Assembly (NCBI GenBank): GCA_964385195.1
Contig: CAYLOC010000104.1
Location: 1-10,978 of the forward strand
Reading direction: 5' to 3'
Length of the DNA: 10,978 nt
Source of the DNA: CAYLOC01 sp964385195
GTDB lineage: Bacteria; Actinomycetota; Actinomycetes; Propionibacteriales; Nocardioidaceae
The translations under genes were made by a program, and so were the position numbers. Shown in pieces: positions 1 through 5,621 of the stretch (positions within the stretch are counted from its first letter, which is position 1; every line of letters begins with the position of its first letter). The notes beneath the pieces were generated by a model. That model searched no databases. It was not told the DNA's origin and was given only the letters and a program-made list of their open reading frames with translations.

Positions 1-12
1 GGGGCGGCGGGG

Positions 13-1458
13 TTACAGCGGGATGTTGCCGTGGTCGCCGTGGACGGATCCGCCGTCGCGCAGCGCGTCATCCAGCGCCGTCGCCAGCGCGGACCGGGTC
101 CGGGACGGCTCGAGCATCTCGTCGACCACACCGATCTCGACTGCCCGCTCCACCCCGCCGGCGATCCGCTCGTGCTCGGCGGCCAGCTCGGCCTCCAGCT
201 GAGGTCGTACGTCGGGGTCCACCGCGGCGATCTTACGGCGATGCAGGATCCGTACGGCGGCCACCGCCCCCATCACCGCGATCTCCGCGCCGGGCCAGGC
301 GAACACGCGGGTCGCTCCGAGGGAGCGGGAGTTCATCGCGATGTAGGCGCCGCCATAGGTCTTCCGGGTCACCAGCGTCACCCGTGGGATCGACGCCTCG
401 GCGAACGCGTGCAGCAGCTTCGCCCCTCGACGTACGACGCCGTCCCACTCCTGGCCCAGACCCGGCAGGTACCCGGGAACGTCGACCAGCACCACCAGCG
501 GGACGCCGAACGCGTCGCACATCCGCACGAACCGCGCCGCCTTCTCCGCCGACGTGGAGTCCAGGCACCCGCCCAGCCGTAGCGGGTTGTTCGCGATCAC
601 CCCGACCGACCGGCCACCGAACCGGCCCAGAGCGGTCACGATGTTCGGCGCCCAGCGCGGATGGAGTTCCAGCATGCTGGTGGCGTCGAGCAGCTGCTCC
701 ACCAGCGGGTGGACGTCGTAGGCACGACGCTTCGACTCCGGCAGCTCGGCGGCGAGGTCGACGTCGGCCACCGTCGAGGGATCCATCGTCCCCTGGTCGC
801 CCAGGAGCGACACCAGACGCCGCGCCTCCCCGAGTGCATGCTGCTCCGACTCGGCCAGCACGTGCACCACGCCGGAGCGACGTCCGTGCGGCTCCGGGCC
901 GCCCAGGCGGAGCATGTCGACGTCCTCGCCGGTCACCGACCGCACCACGTCCGGTCCGGTGACGAAGATCCGTCCCTCCGGGGCCAGCACCACCACGTCG
1001 GTCAGCGCCGGGCCGTACGCCGCGCCGCCTGCCGCGGGGCCCAGCACCACCGAGATCTGCGGCACCTTCCCCGACGCCTGCGTCATCGCGTTGAAGATCA
1101 GCCCGACCGCGTGCAGCGACAGCACCCCCTCGGCCAGCCGCGCGCCTCCGCAGTGCCACAGCCCCACGATCGGCGCGCCGTCGGCCACCGCCCGCTCGTA
1201 GGCGGCCACCACGACCTGGCAGCCGTCGTGCCCCATGGCGCCGCCCATGATGGTGGCGTCGGAGCAGAACGCGACGGTGTGCGTGCCGTCGACCCGCCCG
1301 ACGGCGGCCAGCATGCCGCTGTCGTCGTCGGGGCTGATCAGCTCCAGCGTGCCGTCGTCGAACAGCGCACCGAGCCGCTTCTTCGGATGCCGCGGATCCT
1401 GGTCGCGGGGCGGCTTCGCGGGCTTGGCGGCTGCCGCCGGATCATTCGTCGTGGTCAT
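13..1458 (-). CDS. accD: Acyl-CoA carboxylase carboxyltransferase (beta) subunit, AccD6-like
   Basis: This 481-residue protein transfers carboxyl from biotin on an alpha subunit (not in the window) to acetyl-CoA or propionyl-CoA, supplying malonyl-CoA for the upstream fab genes. Both halves of the carboxyltransferase fold are visible. The N-half has GGAR at 104-107 and AGGAAYGPALTD at 143-154. The C-half has GGCLDSTSAEKAARF at 296-310, DVPGYLPG at 326-333 and TRKTYGGAYIAM at 364-375. Ile373 lies where PccB-type subunits carry Asp (the S. coelicolor PccB Asp422 / AccB Ile420 specificity site), which favours acetyl-CoA use. The C-terminus HGNIPL is typical, so the gene is complete. It ends in TAA. 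The ATG at 1458 has GGAGGG (1464-1469) 5 nt upstream. It follows fabF by 34 nt as last gene of the operon, as accD6 does in mycobacteria. A broader acyl-CoA specificity remains possible. Confidence 0.93.
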   Translation of the reverse strand: MTTTNDPAAAAKPAKPPRDQDPRHPKKRLGALFDDGTLELISPDDDSGMLAAVGRVDGTHTVAFCSDATIMGGAMGHDGCQVVVAAYERAVADGAPIVGLWHCGGARLAEGVLSLHAVGLIFNAMTQASGKVPQISVVLGPAAGGAAYGPALTDVVVLAPEGRIFVTGPDVVRSVTGEDVDMLRLGGPEPHGRRSGVVHVLAESEQHALGEARRLVSLLGDQGTMDPSTVADVDLAAELPESKRRAYDVHPLVEQLLDATSMLELHPRWAPNIVTALGRFGGRSVGVIANNPLRLGGCLDSTSAEKAARFVRMCDAFGVPLVVLVDVPGYLPGLGQEWDGVVRRGAKLLHAFAEASIPRVTLVTRKTYGGAYIAMNSRSLGATRVFAWPGAEIAVMGAVAAVRILHRRKIAAVDPDVRPQLEAELAAEHERIAGGVERAVEIGVVDEMLEPSRTRSALATALDDALRDGGSVHGDHGNIPL

Positions 1459-1492
1459 CGGATCCCTCCGCTGCGTGTGCTGCTGACGTGCG

Positions 1493-2743
1493 TCACTCGA
1501 CCCCTGACACCGACCGGAACGCGATCGCGACGTTGTGCCCGCCGAACCCGAAGGAGTTGTTCAGCGCCGCCGCGTCGCCGCCGGGCAGCTTGCGCGGCTC
1601 GGTCGCGATGTCGAGGTGTACGGCGGGATCCAGCGCGTCGACGTTGATGGTCGGCGGCACGAGCCGGTCCCGCAGCGCCAGCACCGTCGCGATCGACTCC
1701 AGCGCTCCTGCGGCCCCGAGCAGGTGCCCGGTCATGGACTTCGTCGACGTGGTCACGATGTGGTCCACGGTGCCGTCCAGCGCACTGTCGATCGCCACGC
1801 ACTCGGGCACATCCCCTTGCGGGGTCGAGGTGGCGTGGGCGTTGATGTGGACGATGTCGCGCGGACGCAGGCCGCTGTCGGCGAGTGCCATCCGCATGGC
1901 CCGCGTCGCCCCCCGGCCTTCCGGATCCGGCTGGGCGATGTCGTGGGAGTCGGCGGTGATCCCGGCGCCCGCCACCTCGGCGTACACATGCGCACGTCGC
2001 GCCTGCGCGTGCTCGGCGCTTTCCAGCACGAGTACGCCGGCGCCCTCGCCCATGACGAACCCGTCGCGGTCGACGTCCCAGGGCCGGGAGGCGCGCTCGG
2101 GGTCGTCGTTGCGCTTCGAGAGCGCCATCATGTTCGCGAACGCCGCCAGCGGCAGCGGCAGGATGGCTGCCTCGGTCCCTCCGGCGACGACCACGTCCGC
2201 TCGGCCGAGCCGGATCATGTCCAGGCCCAGCGCGATCGCCTCGTTGCCGGACGCGCAGGCCGAGACCGGGGTGTGCACCCCGGCCTTGGCGCCCAGGTCC
2301 AGCGAGATGCTCGCGGCCGGGCCGTTCGGCATCAGCATCGGGACCGCGAACGGTGACACCCGGCGTGGTCCCTTCTCGTTGAGCAGGTCGTAGTTGTGCA
2401 GCAGGGTGTGGACGCCGCCGATGCCGGACGCCATCGCCACGCCCAGTCGTTCGCCGTCGACACCGCCGTCGGCGAGCCCGGCGTCCTGCCAGGCCTCCCG
2501 GGCGGCCACCACGGCGAACTGACCGGTGCGGTCGAGCCGCCGGGCCCGCACCCGCTCCAGCACCTCGGTGGGCTCGACCGCGACCCGTGCGGCGATCCGC
2601 ACCGGCAGCTGTTCGGCCCAGTCCTCGGTGAGCTGTGCGGCACCGGAGGTACCGGCCGACATCGCCGCCCAGGTCGTGGCCACGTCCCCGCCGAGGGGGG
2701 AGGTGGTGCCGAGCCCGGTGACGACAACACGCTTGGAACTCAT
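1493..2743 (-). CDS. fabF: Beta-ketoacyl-ACP synthase II (KAS II)
   Basis: This 416-residue condensing enzyme elongates acyl-ACP with malonyl-ACP by decarboxylative Claisen condensation in cytosolic type II fatty-acid synthesis. The thiolase-fold catalytic set is intact: Cys163 in VSACASGNEA, His303 in HINAHATSTPQGD, Lys335 and His340 in STKSMTGHLLGAAG. These numbers match those I recall for E. coli FabF. The glycine-rich end LNNSFGFGGHN (394-404) is also present. The length fits the family. ATG at 2743 is preceded by GGAGGA (complement of 2752-2757) at 8 nt. It lies 70 nt downstream of acpP, with a strong hairpin in the gap, and is followed by accD. Mycobacterial KasA/KasB are relatives, but a single copy in a fabD-fabH-acpP-fabF order favours FabF. 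Confidence 0.95.
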   Translation of the reverse strand: MSSKRVVVTGLGTTSPLGGDVATTWAAMSAGTSGAAQLTEDWAEQLPVRIAARVAVEPTEVLERVRARRLDRTGQFAVVAAREAWQDAGLADGGVDGERLGVAMASGIGGVHTLLHNYDLLNEKGPRRVSPFAVPMLMPNGPAASISLDLGAKAGVHTPVSACASGNEAIALGLDMIRLGRADVVVAGGTEAAILPLPLAAFANMMALSKRNDDPERASRPWDVDRDGFVMGEGAGVLVLESAEHAQARRAHVYAEVAGAGITADSHDIAQPDPEGRGATRAMRMALADSGLRPRDIVHINAHATSTPQGDVPECVAIDSALDGTVDHIVTTSTKSMTGHLLGAAGALESIATVLALRDRLVPPTINVDALDPAVHLDIATEPRKLPGGDAAALNNSFGFGGHNVAIAFRSVSGVE

Positions 2744-2769
2744 GGGGGAATCTCCTCCAACTGACGGTT

Positions 2770-2806
2770 CCGGGCCGAACCCGCGGGCGTGCCCGGGTCG
2801 GCCCGG
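2770..2806 (-). promoter_or_regulatory. Stem-loop in the acpP-fabF intergenic region
   Basis: Arms at 2770-2783 and 2794-2806 pair over 13 bp with one bulged base (2778) and a 10-nt loop; all but one pair are G-C. On the transcribed strand the hairpin begins 7 nt after the acpP stop codon. No T-run follows, so it is a poor intrinsic terminator. A 3' stabiliser, processing site or partial attenuator that keeps acpP mRNA more abundant than fabF mRNA is the inferred role. Confidence 0.6.
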
Positions 2807-2813
2807 CCGGTGG

Positions 2814-3059
2814 CTAGCTCTGGGCGTTCTCGATGTAGGCCACGGCGTCGCCGACGGTCTTGAGGTTCTTCACCTCGTCGTCGGGGATCTTCACGCCGAA
2901 CTTCTCCTCGGCGGCGACCACGACCTCGACCATGGACAGCGAGTCGACGTCCAGGTCGTCGATGAAGGACTTGTCGAGGGCGACGTCGTCGGCCGGGATC
3001 CCGGCGACCTCGTTGACGATGTCGGCGAGACCGGAACGGATCTCCTCGGTACTGGCCAT
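2814..3059 (-). CDS. acpP: Acyl carrier protein
   Basis: This 81-residue acidic protein carries growing acyl chains as thioesters on 4'-phosphopantetheine. The attachment site is Ser40 in the DSL motif (residues 39-41, within DLDVDSLSMVEVV). A holo-ACP synthase is needed, but none is encoded here. Helix I (about 4-17), the acidic recognition helix II after Ser40 and the end helix (NLKTVGDAVAYIENAQ) fit the family's four-helix bundle. It starts at ATG 3059 with AAGGAG about 8 nt upstream and ends in TAG. It lies between fabH (91-nt gap) and fabF (70-nt gap), and hairpins occupy both gaps. ACP is usually needed in excess over the enzymes, which fits separate mRNA control of this gene. Identification is secure from motif, length and context. 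Confidence 0.97.
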   Translation of the reverse strand: MASTEEIRSGLADIVNEVAGIPADDVALDKSFIDDLDVDSLSMVEVVVAAEEKFGVKIPDDEVKNLKTVGDAVAYIENAQS

Positions 3060-3100
3060 GTGCGCGCTCCTTACAGTGCGTCGTGAACAGGGGGATGGTT

Positions 3101-3116
3101 CTCCCGGTAGCGGGAG
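3101..3116 (-). promoter_or_regulatory. Small stem-loop upstream of acpP
   Basis: CTCCCG (3101-3106) and CGGGAG (3111-3116) form a perfect 6-bp stem with a 4-nt GTAG loop, about 42 nt upstream of the acpP start codon. It lies in the same gap as the longer hairpin at the end of fabH. It may influence mRNA processing or acpP translation. A hairpin this short can occur by chance in GC-rich DNA. Confidence 0.4.
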
Positions 3117-3143
3117 CTCCGCAGCGTCGCCGCGGAAGTCTTG

Positions 3144-3171
3144 CAGGTGGTCACGGCAGCGTGACCACCTG
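3144..3171 (-). promoter_or_regulatory. Perfect 12-bp hairpin overlapping the fabH stop codon
   Basis: CAGGTGGTCACG (3144-3155) and CGTGACCACCTG (3160-3171) are exact reverse complements separated by 4 nt. In the fabH mRNA, one arm encodes the last residues (QVVT) and the other contains the TGA stop (3153-3151). No T-run follows. It could be an mRNA-processing or attenuation site between fabH and acpP. As a perfect DNA palindrome it could also bind a regulator. The sequence shows the structure, and the role is inferred. Confidence 0.6.
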
Positions 3172-4152
3172 TGCAGCGTAGGCGAGACCGGCGCCGAATG
3201 CGATGAACAGGGCGACGTCCCCGCTCGTGGCGTCCCCGGACTCCAGCAGAGCCTCGGTGGCCAGCGGGATCGACGCCGCGGACGTGTTGCCCTGGTGGGT
3301 GATGTCGCGGGCGATCACCACCTTCTCCGGCAGCTTCAGCGCCCGGGCCATCGCGTCGGTGATCCGGTTGTTCGCCTGGTGCGGGATGAAGACATCGAGG
3401 TCGTCGATGGTGACGGAGGCCCGGTCCAGGGCCTCCAGGGCGATCTTGGCCATCTCGTACGACGCCCACCGGAAGACCGGGTTGCCGTCCATGCGCAGAT
3501 GGGGGATCTCCGGGTGGTCCATGTGCGTCAGGTAGATCCAGCTCTCCCGCTGCCGGATCAGGTCGAACTTGGAGCCGTCCGCCCCCCAGACGACCGGGCC
3601 GATACCGGTGTGCTCCGTGGGGCCGACCACCGCCGCGCCGGCGCCGTCGGCGAAGATGAACGCGGTCCCGCGGTCATGCGGGTCGGTGATGTCGGAGAGC
3701 CGCTCGACGCCGATCGCGAGCACGTACTTGGCGCTGCCGGCGCGCACCATGTCCGAGGCCAGCGCGATGCCGTGGCAGAAGCCGGCACAGGCGGCGGAGA
3801 TGTCGAACGCGGCCGCGGGCGTGGAGCCGAGCTCCTCGGAGATCGCGGGGGCGATCGCCGGCGTCTGCATCAGGTGGGAGACGGTGGCGACCACCACACA
3901 GTCGATCTGGGCGGGGTCGACGTCCGCGCGTTCCAGGGCCTTGCGGGCCGCGGCGACGCTCATCATCTGCACGGTCTCGTGCGGCTCGGCCCACCGACGC
4001 TCCACGATCCCGGACCGGGTCCGGATCCACTCGTCGCTGGAGTCGATGTTGCGGCAGATCTCCTCGTTGGTCACGACGCGGCTGGGACGGTAGGCACCGA
4101 TGCCGAGCATGCCGGCGTACGAGGCGCCGTGCGAGGGGGTGATGGCGGTCAT
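3151..4152 (-). CDS. fabH: Beta-ketoacyl-ACP synthase III (KAS III)
   Basis: This 333-residue enzyme starts fatty-acid synthesis by condensing an acyl-CoA primer with malonyl-ACP. In actinobacteria the primer is often branched. The catalytic triad is complete: Cys122 in DISAACAGF, His258 in FIPHQANNRI and Asn289 in HQGNTSAAS. The family-typical FADGAGAAVV (167-176) and the end FGAGLAYAAQVV are present. The start at 4152 lies one base after the fabD stop (TGAgATG) with no good Shine-Dalgarno sequence, so translation is probably coupled to fabD. The stop codon lies inside a perfect hairpin (3144-3171). AcpP follows after 91 nt. Primer preference cannot be read from the sequence by eye. A mycobacterial-type FabH taking long acyl-CoA is less likely because no FAS-I gene is seen here. 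Confidence 0.95.
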   Translation of the reverse strand: MTAITPSHGASYAGMLGIGAYRPSRVVTNEEICRNIDSSDEWIRTRSGIVERRWAEPHETVQMMSVAAARKALERADVDPAQIDCVVVATVSHLMQTPAIAPAISEELGSTPAAAFDISAACAGFCHGIALASDMVRAGSAKYVLAIGVERLSDITDPHDRGTAFIFADGAGAAVVGPTEHTGIGPVVWGADGSKFDLIRQRESWIYLTHMDHPEIPHLRMDGNPVFRWASYEMAKIALEALDRASVTIDDLDVFIPHQANNRITDAMARALKLPEKVVIARDITHQGNTSAASIPLATEALLESGDATSGDVALFIAFGAGLAYAAQVVTLP

Positions 4153-4153
4153 C

Positions 4154-5350
4154 TCACTCGCCGTTCGGGTGCAGCCGGATCAAGGGCTGGCCGGGGGAGA
4201 CGAGGTCACCGTCCTCGACGACCCACTCCACGATCATGCCGCCGTACGGCGCGAGCACCGGCGTGCCGCCGCGCAGGTTGCGGACCTCGCCGATGGCCGA
4301 CTCCGGCGGCAGCGTCTCGCCGACGGCGGTGTCGGTGGTCTTGTGGAACGTGCCCTTGCCCGGGGACACCAGCATCCGCCACGTGGGCGTGGTGCCCAGG
4401 GCAGCCGCGGTGTCGCCGTGCTTGTCGATGAACGCCAGCGCGTCGTCGAGCTGGTCGGGGGTCTTCAGCGCGAACGTCTCCACGCCGCTGAGCTGACGGC
4501 GGGCGATGCCGGTGAGGGTTCCCGACGGCGGCATCTCCAGCAGCCCGGTCACGCCCAGGTCGGCCATCGTCTGCATGCACAGGTCCCACCGCACCGGCGT
4601 ACTGACCTGTCCGACGAGCCGCCGCAGGACCTCCCGGCCGCTGTGTACGACCTGCCCGTCCCGGTTGGAGATCAGCCGGGTCCGGCTGTCGTGGGTGGAC
4701 ACCGCCATCGCCAGCCGCGCCAGTACGTCGACGGCGGGCCGCATGTGCTCGGTGTGGAAGGCGCCGGCCACGCTCAGTGGACGCAGCCGCGCCTTCTCCG
4801 GCGGGTCGTCGGCCAGCGCCTGGAGCTGCTCGGTGGTGCCCGCGGCCACGATCTGCCCGGCCCCGTTGTTGTTGGCCGGGGTCAGCCCGTGCCGCTGGAG
4901 GGTGGTGAGCACCTGCTCCGGGTCGCCTCCGAGGACCGCGGTCATCCCGGTGGGCGTCGCCGCGGACGCCTCCGCCATGGCGCGGCCGCGTTCCCGGACG
5001 AAGACCATGGCCTGTTCGGCGGAGAGGACCCGTGCCCCGGCCGCGGCGGTGATCTCGCCGACGCTGTGGCCGGACACCACCCCGATGCGGTGGAAGGCGT
5101 CGGCGGGGTGCGGGAACAACGCCAGCGCGGTCAGCAGGCCGGCAGCCACCAGGAGGGGCTGTGCGACCGCCGTGTCCCGGATGGCCTCGGCGTCCGCGTC
5201 GGTGCCGTAGTGCTCCAGATCCAGTCCGGAGACGGCGGAGAGCCAGTGCAGCCGGTCCGCGAACTGGGGTACGTCGAGCCACGGCTTGAGGAAACCCGGG
5301 GTTTGTGCGCCCTGACCGGGGGCAACAATCGCAAGCACAGGGCCCATCAT
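4154..5350 (-). CDS. fabD: Malonyl-CoA:ACP transacylase with a C-terminal biotin-less BCCP-like domain
   Basis: This protein transfers malonyl from CoA to AcpP. Residues 1 to about 315 are the FabD fold, with PGQGAQ at 11-16, nucleophile Ser96 in GHSVGE, Arg121 for the malonyl carboxylate, His199 in GAFHTEHM and Gln248 near STPVRW. At 398 residues it exceeds the usual 300-320. Residues 324-395 are an extra domain resembling the biotinyl domain of acetyl-CoA carboxylase: VSPGKGTF (328-335), VRNLRGG (356-362), then LAPYGG (366-371) and EDGDLVSPGQPLIRL (379-393). From residue 343 it aligns gap-free with E. coli BCCP as I remember it. Arg360 replaces the biotinyl lysine, and the thumb loop is missing. 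As first enzyme gene of the operon it may start at ATG 5350 or 5347; the Shine-Dalgarno (CCAGG) is weak. The role of the tail is unknown; docking to the carboxylase is an inference. Confidence 0.95.
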   Translation of the reverse strand: MMGPVLAIVAPGQGAQTPGFLKPWLDVPQFADRLHWLSAVSGLDLEHYGTDADAEAIRDTAVAQPLLVAAGLLTALALFPHPADAFHRIGVVSGHSVGEITAAAGARVLSAEQAMVFVRERGRAMAEASAATPTGMTAVLGGDPEQVLTTLQRHGLTPANNNGAGQIVAAGTTEQLQALADDPPEKARLRPLSVAGAFHTEHMRPAVDVLARLAMAVSTHDSRTRLISNRDGQVVHSGREVLRRLVGQVSTPVRWDLCMQTMADLGVTGLLEMPPSGTLTGIARRQLSGVETFALKTPDQLDDALAFIDKHGDTAAALGTTPTWRMLVSPGKGTFHKTTDTAVGETLPPESAIGEVRNLRGGTPVLAPYGGMIVEWVVEDGDLVSPGQPLIRLHPNGE

Positions 5351-5405
5351 GCCTGGCTACCCGGCGGTACGCCGCATCCGGCACACACGAAACTTCCCGC
5401 CCGCC

Positions 5406-5426
5406 GGTTGTAGAAACCCTACAAAG
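5406..5426 (-). promoter_or_regulatory. Palindromic operator candidate upstream of fabD (TTGT-N9-ACAA)
   Basis: TTGTAG (5408-5413) and CTACAA (5419-5424) form a perfect 6-bp dyad with a 5-nt spacer, 55 nt upstream of the fabD start. Read on the coding strand it begins CTTTGTA, as does the palindrome upstream of fasR (6791-6811), with the same 9-nt spacing between TTGT and ACAA. FasR is the obvious candidate ligand, because Streptomyces FasR is known to bind and activate the fabDHPF promoter. The assignment of this site is inferred. I could not fix a -10 element with confidence. Confidence 0.55.
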
Positions 5427-5459
5427 ACCTGCCCCTGTCTTCCCCCTCCCCATCCTGTT

Positions 5460-5547
5460 GAGTGGGCACTTCTTCTCGCTCGACCAGGCAGGTTTTCTCT
5501 CCTGCCCGAGAGTTTGCGCCTGCTCGAGCGAGAAGAAGTGCCCACTC
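5460..5547. repeat. Long inverted repeat (24-bp perfect arms) between fasR and fabD
   Basis: Bases 5460-5483 and 5524-5547 are perfect reverse complements over 24 bp; the left arm begins GAGTGGGCACTTCTTC. After one C-C mismatch (5484/5523), CAGGC (5485-5489) pairs with GCCTG (5518-5522), so 29 of 30 positions pair around a 28-nt loop. The loop can itself fold (CTCTC 5497-5501 with GAGAG 5508-5512). Further out, 5441-5451 and 5581-5591 are exact 11-bp complements. In RNA this would be a very stable hairpin lying between the fasR stop and the fabD operator. It could terminate fasR transcription, though no T-run follows, or be a dispersed palindromic repeat of REP/MITE type. Small reading frames across it are mirror artefacts. 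Confidence 0.8.
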
Positions 5548-5551
5548 GCGT

Positions 5552-5570
5552 GAGAGGGGGTGCCTACTCG
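5552..5570. repeat. Degenerate third copy of the inverted-repeat arm
   Basis: GAGAGGGGGTGCCTACTCG here matches GAGAAGAAGTGCCCACTCG of the right arm (5530-5548) at 15 of 19 positions, in the same orientation and 22 nt further along. Three related copies, one inverted, suggest that the element has been duplicated locally and is decaying. Confidence 0.5.
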
Positions 5571-5572
5571 AC

Positions 5573-5607
5573 GGGGGTAGGGGGAGGGGGAGGGTGGGGG
5601 TGGGAGG
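5573..5607 (+). other. G-run tract with G-quadruplex potential
   Basis: Six runs of three to five G occur with spacers of 1-2 nt (5573-5577, 5580-5584, 5586-5590, 5592-5594, 5596-5600, 5602-5604). This meets the usual four-run quadruplex rule. The G-rich strand is the template strand for fasR and the fab operon, so their transcript would be C-rich here. On the opposite flank of the inverted repeat, 5432-5451 has G-runs on the minus strand. The tract lies 15-50 nt past the fasR stop codon. Confidence 0.55.
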
Positions 5608-5621
5608 TCAGAAGTCAGGGG

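Noticed and set aside
2744..3150. A separate acpP or fabF promoter in the intergenic gaps
   Set aside because: I found no -10/-35 pair with acceptable spacing, and operon read-through is the simpler reading.
4154..4380. FabD tail as a genuine biotin or lipoyl carrier
   Set aside because: No lysine is available at the modification position: EAMK/DK-type motifs are absent and Arg360 stands there.
661..5413. Long plus-strand reading frames antisense to accD, fabF, fabH and fabD
   Set aside because: They are shadows typical of GC-rich DNA. The minus-strand frames carry complete catalytic motifs, and the antisense ones are rich in Arg, His and Pro with no family pattern.
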